64,000 nucleotides of DNA from Synechococcus sp. RS9909 (GCF_014279595.1 NZ_CP047943.1:124001-188000), one strand, 5' to 3'; counted from the stretch's first letter, positions 41,332 through 50,731 are shown. The notes: generated by a model from the letters alone, not told the origin. Numbers and translations are program-made.

Positions 41332-42111
41332 ATGTCGTCACCCAACAATCCTCAAGCTCGAACTGGGCCTGAATCTGCGCGATCCAAGGCTTCTCCCGAC
41401 TGTCTCGATTCCGACAGCCTCCATTCCGACAGTGTCCATAGGTATGACGCATTGTCATACCTATGGACAGCCGAGGCATCGACAAGACCCCCCGCAACAT
41501 CAGCCGCATCAGGCCCTGCGCCGCTGGATCCTGTGGTGAGTGTGCGCGTCCGAACCACCACCTTGGCCGAGCTGGAGTGGCTCAAGCGCCGTCTCGGCAT
41601 GAATCGGAGCAACTGCATCCGGATGGCCGTTGAGCACTACCTCGCCGCCCATCGCCTGGAGTCTGTGGCCGGCGAGCAGTCGCGCCTGATTCAGGAGTTG
41701 GAGGGGTGGCCAGCTGTGGAGACAGGGCTCTGGAGTGGCGACATCGTGCGTTTGGCCACGCCGCTTCGGATCAATCGCTCCCAGACGAGCGACCTGGCCG
41801 TGGTGTTGCAGGCCAGCCCCTGGGTGGGCACCCATCCCACCCTCAGTGTTTGTCCCATGGACACCACGAGGACGATCGGCCAGGGCCTTCAACCGCGTGA
41901 AACCGTGGCGCCTCAGGTGCGCCTCTATGAACAGCCGACCCCCATGACCGATCTCCCCTTCCCCTTTTTCCTGATGTTGGATCGTGTGAGTTGGGTGGAT
42001 CGTCAGGCGGTGCTTCGGCGGCACGGGCGTCTCAGCGATCAGGCGATGCTGCGTCTGCGTTCCGCATTGATGCGCTGGTTCGCTTGTTCCCCTGGGGGGC
42101 AGTCGCTCTGA
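41332..42111 (+). CDS. Ribbon-helix-helix DNA-binding protein, probable autoregulator
   Basis: A 259-residue open frame. A CopG/Arc-like ribbon-helix-helix domain is recognisable at VVSVRVRTTTLAELEWLKR with RSNCIRMAVEHYLAAHR following. The region after it has no known motif. The first 67 residues are rich in Ser, Pro and Ala and span an exact inverted repeat. The true start may thus be a GTG at 41533 or 41536, leaving the repeat in the promoter. With the later start the protein is about 192 residues. Its 3' end overlaps convergent glcF by 73 bases. Regulation of itself or of the neighbouring genes is inference. Confidence 0.7.
   Translation: MSSPNNPQARTGPESARSKASPDCLDSDSLHSDSVHRYDALSYLWTAEASTRPPATSAASGPAPLDPVVSVRVRTTTLAELEWLKRRLGMNRSNCIRMAVEHYLAAHRLESVAGEQSRLIQELEGWPAVETGLWSGDIVRLATPLRINRSQTSDLAVVLQASPWVGTHPTLSVCPMDTTRTIGQGLQPRETVAPQVRLYEQPTPMTDLPFPFFLMLDRVSWVDRQAVLRRHGRLSDQAMLRLRSALMRWFACSPGGQSL
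41433..41469. repeat. Perfect inverted repeat, 16-bp arms with 5-base loop
   Basis: The left arm tgtccataggtatgac at 41433-41448 and the right arm gtcatacctatggaca at 41454-41469 are exact reverse complements, with gcatt between. Two copies of attccgacag lie just before it, at about 41409 and 41424. The repeat is 64 bases before the GTG at 41533 and 101 bases after the ATG at 41332. An operator for the adjacent ribbon-helix-helix protein is the leading explanation. An RNA hairpin is also possible. No T-run follows on either strand, which argues against a plain terminator. Confidence 0.9.
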
Positions 42112-43397
42112 GGCGCTGACAATCCGGCAGATCGGGCCAGCAGTTGCATCGGATGCAGGACCTCCGGACCATCGACGTCCAGATGGCGGCGCAATTGCAG
42201 GCTGCAGCCGATGTTGGCGCTCGCGATCACGCTGGCACCGGTGCCGCTCAGGTCTTGTGCCTTGATCTGGCCGAGCTCGGCCGCCTCGGCCGGCTGCACC
42301 AGGTTGTAGATGCCGGCGCTACCGCAACACACGCCCGCTTCGGTGGCCTCGCGCAGCTCCAGCTCCGGGATCGCCCGCAGCAGCTGGCGTGGCTGGGCGG
42401 CGATGCCCTGGCCATGGATCATGTGGCAGGCATCGTGATAAGCCACGGCGATCGGCAGCGGTTGCAGGGAGCGGCGGAACGCGTCTGAGAGGCCCCGGGC
42501 CGCCAGGAATTCATGCACGTCTTGCACCGGCCAAGGGAAACCTGTCTCCTCACCGGAGTCTGCGTCTGGCCCTTCAGCGAGAATCGCGTTGTAGGCCTTC
42601 ATCGTGTGACCGCAGCCGGAGGCCGCCACCAGCACCGCATCAAGGCCCTCAACTCCCGCAGCCGCCTCGAAGCTGCGGACCAGATCGCTGGCCAGTTCCC
42701 GGGTCTGTTCGAGTTGCCCCTGGTGGTGGCTCACGGCACCACAACAGCCCTGATCGGCTGGGATCACCACCTCGAATCCGTTCGCCTGGAGCACCGCCAC
42801 CGTCGCCCGATTCACATCCGGATCGAAGCAGCGCTGCACGCAGCCAAGCACCAGCCCCACCCGGCCGCGGCGTTCGCCCCGGGCCGGATTCCGCAGGGGA
42901 AAGCGATCTCTGAACCCCTCCGGGGCTAGGGGCGGTAGCAGCGCCTCCATGGCCGCCAGCTGGGGTCCGAGCCAGCGGGGCAGGCCGGCGCGGCGGGCCA
43001 GGGTCTGGAGCGGTCCTCCTGCGTAGACGCGCAGGGGGGTGAGCAGGGCGCGCAGCCGGCGCGGATAGGGGAGCACCGCCAGCAGCAGCTGGCGGAGGCT
43101 CTGCTGCCAGGGAGAGCGCAGCTCGGCCTTATTCAGCTTTGGGCGGGTCGCTTCGATCAGCTGGTCGTAGCGCACGCCGGAGGGGCAGGCGCTGACGCAG
43201 GCGAAGCAGCCCAGGCAGCTGTCGAAATGGGATGCCACGGTGGCATCGAGGCTCAGCTCGCCCGCTTCGATCGCCTTGAGGGTGTGGATGCGCCCCCGCG
43301 GTGAATCCATCTCTGTGCCCAGCACCCGGTAGCTGGCGCAGGTGGGGAGGCAGAAGCCGCAATGAATGCAGGGGTCGGTGGGGTCAGCGATCGCCAT
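42039..43397 (-). CDS. glcF: Glycolate oxidase iron-sulfur subunit GlcF
   Basis: A 452-residue protein with two 4Fe-4S ferredoxin clusters, CIHCGFCLPTC (C10-C20) and CLGCFACVSACP (C61-C71). Two CCG domains follow, around GCCGAVSHHQGQ and VCCGSAGIYN. It passes electrons from the flavin subunits GlcD and GlcE into the chain. The ATG at 43397 gives MAIADPTDPC. An upstream extension lies over the PhyH-like gene and is rejected. It overlaps that gene's 3' end by 14 bases and the ribbon-helix-helix gene by 73 bases on the other strand. Confidence 0.9.
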   Translation of the reverse strand: MAIADPTDPCIHCGFCLPTCASYRVLGTEMDSPRGRIHTLKAIEAGELSLDATVASHFDSCLGCFACVSACPSGVRYDQLIEATRPKLNKAELRSPWQQSLRQLLLAVLPYPRRLRALLTPLRVYAGGPLQTLARRAGLPRWLGPQLAAMEALLPPLAPEGFRDRFPLRNPARGERRGRVGLVLGCVQRCFDPDVNRATVAVLQANGFEVVIPADQGCCGAVSHHQGQLEQTRELASDLVRSFEAAAGVEGLDAVLVAASGCGHTMKAYNAILAEGPDADSGEETGFPWPVQDVHEFLAARGLSDAFRRSLQPLPIAVAYHDACHMIHGQGIAAQPRQLLRAIPELELREATEAGVCCGSAGIYNLVQPAEAAELGQIKAQDLSGTGASVIASANIGCSLQLRRHLDVDGPEVLHPMQLLARSAGLSAPQSDCPPGEQANQRINAERRRSIA

Positions 43398-44151
43398 GGC
43401 GCCATTGTGATGGGCTGATCCGGATTCCGGCTTGTTGCAGCCGGCGCCTGAGGGTGGTGTCGTTGCGTTCCCGCAGGCTGTTGACAACAGGAGAATGCCC
43501 GTAGCCGTGCAGCGTGGTCTGGGGATTGCACGTGAGCGGGGCTCGCAGCCAGTTCACGATCAGGGCATGGCGCACGATGGGGCTGCGATTGCTGCTGGAG
43601 GCGTGAAGGGTCCAGGGGGTGTGGACCGTGGCGTCGCCGAAGGCCATCGGTGCCGCCACGGTGGGGAACCTCTCCGGCAGGCCGATGGGCGCACTGACAG
43701 CGGCCTGGGGTTGATGCAGAAGGCAATGGCGATGGCTGCCCGCCATGAACTTGAGAGGGCTGTTCATGGCATCCATTGCCTGCAGCGGGATCCACACCGA
43801 CAGGGCCTCCAGGCTGTCGCTGGCGATGAAACGGGCGTCCTGATGCCAGGCGGTGCCGGGGTCCCCGGGGTTTCGGCTGTACAGGGTGACCGCCAGCAGT
43901 TCCAGCGGTGCTCCCTTGAGGTCGCAGGCGCGATCCAGACGCTTGAGGAGGCTGGGGGTTCGCAGCAGCCGTGCCAGGGCAGGCAGTTCATCCTGAAGAA
44001 ACCAGAGGTGTTCACCGCTCTGTCGCCAGATGGCAGCGGAGTCGATGATCCGAGGGATGAGCTCGCGCAGTTGGAGGCGTGTCGTTGGATCGAGAAATCC
44101 CGGAATGAAAACGAAACCGTCTCGGTTGAAGTGGGCTTCAGTCAGTTGCAC
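43384..44151 (-). CDS. PhyH-like Fe(II)/2-oxoglutarate dioxygenase
   Basis: A 255-residue protein of the phytanoyl-CoA dioxygenase superfamily. The metal triad is H103 and D105 in WHQDARF and probably H183 in PWTLHASSSN; R194 in SPIVRHAL would bind 2-oxoglutarate. KFMAGSHRHCLL fits the family. These enzymes hydroxylate small molecules, lipids or peptidyl groups. The natural substrate cannot be read here. It overlaps the unknown gene upstream (14 bases) and glcF downstream (14 bases), so it is in a run that starts at icd. Confidence 0.78.
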   Translation of the reverse strand: MQLTEAHFNRDGFVFIPGFLDPTTRLQLRELIPRIIDSAAIWRQSGEHLWFLQDELPALARLLRTPSLLKRLDRACDLKGAPLELLAVTLYSRNPGDPGTAWHQDARFIASDSLEALSVWIPLQAMDAMNSPLKFMAGSHRHCLLHQPQAAVSAPIGLPERFPTVAAPMAFGDATVHTPWTLHASSSNRSPIVRHALIVNWLRAPLTCNPQTTLHGYGHSPVVNSLRERNDTTLRRRLQQAGIRISPSQWRHGDR

Positions 44152-44983
44152 GGCTCAGCAGATACAGCTTGAGCATCCAGTTGTTGGGGGGGGTTGCCGT
44201 CGGCATCAGTTTGAAGTGACTGAAGCCGATTCGGTGGTTCGGTTGGTGATGGTGTTGCCAGTGGATCTGGCGCTCCAGACTGCGCTTCAGGGCGCTTGCG
44301 GGCAGCCAGGGGCGCACCTGGGCCATGAGGCGATCGACGGCCGGATCGGGCCAGGCACTGCCCTGTTGCAGTCGTCCGGCAGGGAACAGTTCGAAGCCGA
44401 GATGGCTCAGACCATCGTCTCCCCAGTCGAAGGTGGCCGACCAGGACAGGGCGTCGCAGTCGAGCAGATGCTTCAGCTCGGGATCCTCCAGCGCCGGGTG
44501 ACGTCCCCGGAGCCAGGCGGTCTGGCCGGCACCGGTGAGGTTCAGGCGCCAGCGGCCCTCACGATGGGCGGGGCGACCCGGAAACAGGCCGAGATGGCTG
44601 ATCGCAACAGTCTCCCCAGGCAGGGTCTCGGGCCAGGGTCGTGACGCGATCGTCCCTTGGGCATTCGACTCTGGCGGCAGCAGTTCGTTGCGCAGGCACT
44701 GCAGGGCCTGCACGGTGTGGATCTGGTGGTTCATCAGCCGCAGGAACAGTCCCGGTGGCCCTTGGAAAGGTTGGTCGAACTCCAGCCAGGGATTTCGCAG
44801 ACCGCCGCGGCCGCTGCTGAGGGCCCGATCCAGGGCCTGCAGAAGGGGTGACCAGGCGTCCCACCCCCGGCGTGCGCTGGGGTGGGGAACCGGTAGGGAG
44901 AGATCCGCTGGCGCGTCGGGATTGTTCAGTGGTATCTCGAGCAGCGCCACCGCTCCGATCGGCGGGGTGGGGCTTCGCATCAC
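44138..44983 (-). CDS. Unknown protein between two 2-oxoglutarate oxygenases
   Basis: A 281-residue soluble protein without signal or membrane segments. It has alternating blocks HLLDCDALSWSATFDWGDDGLSH and GFSHFKL, and a short N-terminal GAVALLEIPLNN. The C-terminal half reads like a beta-rich domain. No motif that I know identifies it. A remote tie to aromatic prenyltransferase-type ABBA folds was considered because of the SHLGFELFP and SHFKL strands, but I cannot support it. It overlaps the PhyH-like gene by 14 bases and follows the 2OG-oxygenase gene by 13 bases. Confidence 0.65.
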   Translation of the reverse strand: MMRSPTPPIGAVALLEIPLNNPDAPADLSLPVPHPSARRGWDAWSPLLQALDRALSSGRGGLRNPWLEFDQPFQGPPGLFLRLMNHQIHTVQALQCLRNELLPPESNAQGTIASRPWPETLPGETVAISHLGLFPGRPAHREGRWRLNLTGAGQTAWLRGRHPALEDPELKHLLDCDALSWSATFDWGDDGLSHLGFELFPAGRLQQGSAWPDPAVDRLMAQVRPWLPASALKRSLERQIHWQHHHQPNHRIGFSHFKLMPTATPPNNWMLKLYLLSRATD

Positions 44984-44996
44984 ACAGCTCTTCGCA

Positions 44997-45680
44997 TCAC
45001 ACGTAGCAGTGCAGGGTGGTGCGGGATTGGTTCAAGCGTAGAAATCCTCCCAGCACCACCCTGGAGCGTGGACCCAGCGTCGGTCGGATTCGATGGGGGT
45101 GAACTCCAGCGTTGAACAGCAGCAGATCACCAGCTGCCAGGTCGTGCTGTTCCCGATTGGCAAGGATCTCCAGCTCACCCCCGCCGCTGGCGGCCTGCAG
45201 TCCGTAGAGGAAACTCATCTGCAGATTCGGGTCGAACAGGGTGTCGGTCAATCGACCGGTCTCGACCAGGTTGCAGTGATTCCAGTCGCGCTCGCAGTGA
45301 TCCGGGATGGTGCCCCCCGGTGCCATCTCCCGCAGGGCCCAGCCCGGCAGGGGGGTGCCGTCGGCAAGCCGCAGAGGATGAACAGGCAGCTCGAACCGCT
45401 GTTCGAGCCAATGGCAGAGGGGCTGGAAGAAGAGTTGATCGAGCCGTTGGCAGGGTTGACTCGGTCGCGCCTGAAGGTTGTGTCGATAGCGATCGGGATC
45501 CGTGCCGACGCAGCTGCGGGGCAGGGTGCGCCCCCATGGCGTGTTGGCCCAGGCCCCTTGATACTGAGGGCTGCGCAGCTCATCGCAGACCGTGCTGATC
45601 GCTTCGTGATCCCAGCCCGGTCGGTCGTGACGGAGAGCCAGCTCGCCCGCCAGGACGCTCTGAAGCAGCGTCGGCGTCAA
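44997..45680 (-). CDS. 2OG-Fe(II) oxygenase (predicted)
   Basis: A 227-residue protein. Its C-terminal half has the double-stranded beta-helix pattern of a prolyl-hydroxylase-like 2-oxoglutarate enzyme: PDHCERDWNHCN (H128/E130 or H135 as candidate iron ligands), GGELEILA, AGDLLLFNAGVHPHRIRP (H196) and RSRVVLGGF. The start is a TTG at 45680, six bases after the icd stop, with no ATG available. An upstream open extension overlaps icd and is rejected. Closeness to icd, which makes 2-oxoglutarate, is suggestive but not proof of joint function. Confidence 0.7.
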   Translation of the reverse strand: MTPTLLQSVLAGELALRHDRPGWDHEAISTVCDELRSPQYQGAWANTPWGRTLPRSCVGTDPDRYRHNLQARPSQPCQRLDQLFFQPLCHWLEQRFELPVHPLRLADGTPLPGWALREMAPGGTIPDHCERDWNHCNLVETGRLTDTLFDPNLQMSFLYGLQAASGGGELEILANREQHDLAAGDLLLFNAGVHPHRIRPTLGPRSRVVLGGFLRLNQSRTTLHCYV

Positions 45681-45685
45681 CTGGC

Positions 45686-47110
<1,425 letters not shown>

Positions 47111-47200
47111 GGCACTGCGCCGCCGGGCGGCATCACATCGGGGCCGAGCCTATGACTCAGGGGGGATCCCTACAGTTCGCCCTGATCCGCTGCGCCATCG

Positions 47201-48139
47201 ATGCCGAACCCCAGTGGTGTGTGGGTGGTGGCGGCCTGCTTCAACGAGCAGGACGTGATCACGACCTTCATCGACCGCGTGTTGGCTGTGCCCGGGGTGC
47301 ACCAGCTTGTGCTGATCGATGACGGCTCCCGCGATGCCACGGTGGAGCGGATCCTGACCTGGCAGGCGCAGCACCCGGAGGCGCCGCTCACCCTGTTGGA
47401 GCTGACCCGCAACTTCGGCAAGGAGGCGGCGATGCTGGCCGGCCTGGATTACGTGGCGGGTCGCTGCGAGGCGGCGGTGCTGATCGATTCCGACCTGCAG
47501 CACCCTCCGGAGCTGATCGAGGCGATGGTGGTCGAGTGGCGTGCCGGCGCCGAGGTGGTGACCGCCGTGCGCGATGACCGCGACCAGGAATCGCGCCTGA
47601 AGGTGGCAAGCGCCTCCTGGTTTTATCGGGTGTTCAACCGGCTGGTGGATTCGATCCAGCTGCAGGAGGGGGCCGGTGACTACCGCCTGCTCGATGCTCC
47701 GGTGGTGGAGGCACTCATCCGCCTGCGCGAATCCAGTCGTTTCTCCAAAGGCCTGCTGCCCTGGACCGGCTATCGCAGCGTCGAGCTGCCCTATCAACGG
47801 GTCAGCCGGGTGGGTGGCACCACCTCCTGGAGTCCGCTCAAGCTGTTTGGCTATGCCTTCGACGGCATCTTTTCCTTCTCGGTGTTGCCCCTGAAGGTGT
47901 GGAGCGTGATCGGCGCCTGTGTGTCGCTGCTGAGCCTGATCTATGCCCTGGTGATTGTGCTCGACACCCTGCTCACCGGGGTGGATGTGCCCGGTTACGC
48001 CACCTTGAGCGTGGCGATCCTGTTTCTCGGTGGTATTCAGCTGATCGGCATCGGCGTGCTCGGGGAGTACATCGGACGGATTTATGTGGAAGCCAAGGCC
48101 CGCCCCCACTACTTCATCCGCTGCATCCACCACAGCTGA
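47201..48139 (+). CDS. GtrB/ArnC-like polyprenyl-phosphate glycosyltransferase (GT2)
   Basis: A 312-residue membrane glycosyltransferase. The GT-A domain (about 5-230) carries VAACFNEQD, LIDDGSRDATVERIL, LTRNFGKEAAMLAGLDYV and the metal site LIDSDLQHPPELI. Two C-terminal transmembrane helices follow (about 232-256 and 268-293). Proteins of this type load a sugar on undecaprenyl phosphate for transfer to a glycan or lipid A. It converges on a GtrA-YdjC fusion gene, the usual partner type, with 14 bases between stops. The sugar is unknown. Confidence 0.9.
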   Translation: MPNPSGVWVVAACFNEQDVITTFIDRVLAVPGVHQLVLIDDGSRDATVERILTWQAQHPEAPLTLLELTRNFGKEAAMLAGLDYVAGRCEAAVLIDSDLQHPPELIEAMVVEWRAGAEVVTAVRDDRDQESRLKVASASWFYRVFNRLVDSIQLQEGAGDYRLLDAPVVEALIRLRESSRFSKGLLPWTGYRSVELPYQRVSRVGGTTSWSPLKLFGYAFDGIFSFSVLPLKVWSVIGACVSLLSLIYALVIVLDTLLTGVDVPGYATLSVAILFLGGIQLIGIGVLGEYIGRIYVEAKARPHYFIRCIHHS

Positions 48140-48153
48140 GCGTTTTCAGGCGG

Positions 48154-49458
48154 TCACAGCGCCTGCAGAGCACGCCACTCGCGTTGACGCCAGCTGGAGG
48201 CGGCAAACGGTTGCGACACGGCGAACCCCAACGCCTGCAGATCCGTGTCGAGGGGGGCGCCGGGGTGGGCCAGCAGCAGGGGGGCGGTTTCACCAGCCCG
48301 CTCCTGTCCGGCCAGGCGTTGCAGCTCTCGCCAGGCGGCGTTCAGCGGGGCGCCGGCCATCTGGCCGGTGAAGAGCACGCCGGCGAAGCTGCGGTTGCTG
48401 CTGAGGCCGTGGCGTCGCATCGGTCGGCGCGCCCGCTGGCTGAGCAGTTGCAGCACCAGCCACTTGAGCAGCCCGGCCTGGCGCCAGGCCTCCCACCAGC
48501 AGCGCAGGGGCAGCCCGGTGGGCAGGGGTTCAGCGGTGCTGCGCAGCCACACGATCTGCTCCCGATCGGCCACCGCCAGCAAGGTGTGCAGCACCAGAGG
48601 CACCAGATGGATGTGCTGGTGGCCATCGAGGTGGATCGGGCCAGGGCCGCGCAGTTGGCGGAAGCGGGCAATCTGGGCTGCGATCTCCTGCCCCAGCTGC
48701 TCGCTGAGGCGCCGCCGTTGGTGTGGTGGCCCCAGGGAGGCGAGCAGCCAGCGCCCGAAGGAGAGGCGCAGGTGGCCGCGTGCATCGACAAGATCGGGGA
48801 TCGCCGCTGCCGGTGCCGCAGCCGGGCCCTCGGTGAGGCAGAGATGCAGACAGAGCTGCAGATCCGGTCGTTCCGCTTCCAGAGCGCTCCAGCCGGCGAC
48901 GCCCGCTGCTGCCGCCGGGCCGTTCACGAGCAGGCTGGCGCCATCGAGTCGGCCGGCTTGCGCCAGCTGCAGGATCGCCCGGTTGGTGGCGTCGCTGAGG
49001 CCGAGATCGTCGGCATGGAGGCGGGGCCGGGGGGCGTTTGGATTGAGCTGGCCGCTGCGCCGTTGCAGGCTGAAGCGGGCCGCCCGCGACCAGATCAGGG
49101 CATTGAGCACGGTGGGGGTGAACACCAGCACCACCAGCTCCAGCGGTGGCGCCAGCAGACCGCCGATCACCAGCGGCAGCAGGCTGCACACCGAAAGGTT
49201 CACGCCGTATTGGAGCAGCAGCCAGCGGCGGGCGAAGCGTTCGCCGCCGGTCTCCGGTCGGAAGGTGACCTGGGCGTGGCCGAGATAGCCCGCAACGGAG
49301 GCGGCCAGGAAGGCCAGGGGGTTGGCCAGCCACACCGGCATCAACACACTGAGGCCGAGCAGCACGCCGGCGTGCACCGCGGCGGCGACGACGCCCACCA
49401 GGCCGTAAAGCCCCACACGGCTGCTGAGTGACCTGCTGCTGGTAGGCCGTGGATTCAT
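48154..49458 (-). CDS. GtrA-type flippase fused to a YdjC/ChbG-family deacetylase
   Basis: A 434-residue protein in two parts. Residues about 12-135 form a four-helix GtrA-like membrane domain (VGLYGLVGVVAAAVHA, GYLGHAQVTFR and TPTVLNALIWSRAARF). From about 145 to the end is a YdjC/ChbG carbohydrate deacetylase with HADDLGLSDATNRAI (148-153 HADDLG) and the metal motif HLDGHQHIH (276-284). GtrA proteins flip undecaprenyl-phosphate-linked sugars; YdjC enzymes remove acetyl groups from glycans. The ATG at 49458 follows a short unusable upstream frame. The adjacent GtrB-like gene strengthens a shared glycan-modification role. Confidence 0.85.
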   Translation of the reverse strand: MNPRPTSSRSLSSRVGLYGLVGVVAAAVHAGVLLGLSVLMPVWLANPLAFLAASVAGYLGHAQVTFRPETGGERFARRWLLLQYGVNLSVCSLLPLVIGGLLAPPLELVVLVFTPTVLNALIWSRAARFSLQRRSGQLNPNAPRPRLHADDLGLSDATNRAILQLAQAGRLDGASLLVNGPAAAAGVAGWSALEAERPDLQLCLHLCLTEGPAAAPAAAIPDLVDARGHLRLSFGRWLLASLGPPHQRRRLSEQLGQEIAAQIARFRQLRGPGPIHLDGHQHIHLVPLVLHTLLAVADREQIVWLRSTAEPLPTGLPLRCWWEAWRQAGLLKWLVLQLLSQRARRPMRRHGLSSNRSFAGVLFTGQMAGAPLNAAWRELQRLAGQERAGETAPLLLAHPGAPLDTDLQALGFAVSQPFAASSWRQREWRALQAL

Positions 49459-49532
49459 GGTCGCAACCGTAACGGCAGCTGGCGCCGCCGGCCTGCATCC
49501 TTCACCCTGGAAGTGAGGGGGGTGTTGGGCGA

Positions 49533-49943
49533 GTGAATGCAGCGGAAGCGGTCGATAGCGTGGCACTGGCCCAGGCGCTCGCCTCAGCGGTGACCCTGGT
49601 GCGGCAGCAGTTCCCTGCGGCCACGGCCAACCTCAGCCCCTGGCGGGATGATCCGCTCACCCGTCGCTGGAGCGAGGAGGAGACCCTGGATCTCGCCTTC
49701 CACTTTCCCGGTTGGAGCCCGCGCCTGCAGTGCCGCAGCCTGCTGCTGCAGCTGCGCCTCAATCACAACCGGGCCCTGCTCGGGGTGTTGATGCGCGGCA
49801 TGACCTACGAGGGTGAGCGCTGGCGCCTGGCCACCGTGGGCGACTGGCAACCCTCCGGACGCCACCTGCCCCAGCCCGATCGGGTGCATCAGCTGCAGCA
49901 GATCTGCCGCGACCTGCACAACCTGTTTCCGCTGGCCTCGTAA
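49533..49943 (+). CDS. Conserved hypothetical protein
   Basis: A 136-residue soluble protein beginning at a GTG (49533). It has AVTLVRQQFPAATANLSPWRDDP, ETLDLAFHFPGWSPRLQCR and SLLLQLRL, then MTYEGERWRLATVGDWQP. No catalytic motif, signal or transmembrane segment is seen. It is divergent from the GtrA-YdjC gene (74 bases) and 74 bases before heme oxygenase on the same strand. I recall proteins of this type from picocyanobacteria only, without a known role. Confidence 0.65.
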   Translation: MNAAEAVDSVALAQALASAVTLVRQQFPAATANLSPWRDDPLTRRWSEEETLDLAFHFPGWSPRLQCRSLLLQLRLNHNRALLGVLMRGMTYEGERWRLATVGDWQPSGRHLPQPDRVHQLQQICRDLHNLFPLAS

Positions 49944-49984
49944 CCCTTCGCAACCCTTGTGGCCGTCCGGATGGACGTGGCTTT

Positions 49985-49990
49985 TAAGGT
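49985..49990 (+). promoter_or_regulatory. Candidate -10 box (TAAGGT) of ho1
   Basis: A TAAGGT hexamer in cttttaaggt lies 28 bases before the ho1 ATG. It matches the TAnnnT form of cyanobacterial housekeeping -10 elements. No confident -35 hexamer is seen. The positional match to the antiporter gene is its main support. Confidence 0.35.
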
Positions 49991-50017
49991 TTGTCGCATT
50001 GCCGAATCGTCCCCTCC

Positions 50018-50731
50018 ATGTCCGTCGCTCTGGCTGCCCAGCTGCGTGAAGGCACCAAGAAGTCGCACACCATGGCCGAGAACACCGGCTTTGTGAGCTG
50101 CTTCCTCAAGGGCGTCGTTGATAAGGGCAGCTACCGCACCCTGGTGGCCGACCTCTATGTGGTGTATAGCGCCATGGAAGAGGAGATGGCCCGCCTCTCC
50201 GGTCACCCCGTGCTCGCGCCGATCGCCTTCCCGGAGCTGAACCGGCGTGACGCCCTGGAGCAGGATCTCACCTATTACTACGGTTCCGACTGGGCCCAGG
50301 TGGTGAAGGCCACCCCTGCCGCCGAGGCCTATGTGGCGCGCATCCGTCAGGTGGCCCAGGACTCCCCGGAGCTGCTGGTGGGGCACCACTACACCCGCTA
50401 CCTGGGCGATCTCTCCGGCGGCCAGATCCTCAAGACGATCGCCCAGAAGGCGATGAACCTGAGCGGTGATGAGGGTCTGAACTTCTACTCCTTCCCGGCC
50501 ATCGCCGATGAGAAGGCCTTCAAAACCACCTATCGCGCTGCGATGGATCAGTTGCCGATCGATCAGGCCACCGCTGATCGGATTGTGGAGGAGGCCAACC
50601 ATGCCTTTCACCTCAACATGACCATGTTCCAGGAGCTCGAGGGCAACCTGGTGGCCGCGATCGGCAAGGTGCTCTTCGGTTTCCTCACCCGTCGCCAGCG
50701 GGCCGGCAGCACGGAGGCCGTGGCGGCTTGA
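50018..50731 (+). CDS. ho1: Heme oxygenase (biliverdin-producing)
   Basis: A 237-residue enzyme that opens heme to biliverdin, the first step to phycobilin chromophores of light-harvesting phycobilisomes. It has LREGTKKSHTMAENTGF with the proximal His H17, YYYGSDWAQ and GHHYTRYLGDLSGGQILK. The ATG at 50018 is chosen over an upstream frame extension. The following glycosyltransferase start overlaps the stop by 4 bases (TTGA), so the two may share a message, although no functional link is evident. Confidence 0.95.
   Translation: MSVALAAQLREGTKKSHTMAENTGFVSCFLKGVVDKGSYRTLVADLYVVYSAMEEEMARLSGHPVLAPIAFPELNRRDALEQDLTYYYGSDWAQVVKATPAAEAYVARIRQVAQDSPELLVGHHYTRYLGDLSGGQILKTIAQKAMNLSGDEGLNFYSFPAIADEKAFKTTYRAAMDQLPIDQATADRIVEEANHAFHLNMTMFQELEGNLVAAIGKVLFGFLTRRQRAGSTEAVAA

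Noticed and set aside
41324-41509. 61-residue minus-strand frame over the inverted repeat
   Set aside because: No ribosome site or motif, and the palindrome gives similar translations in both directions.
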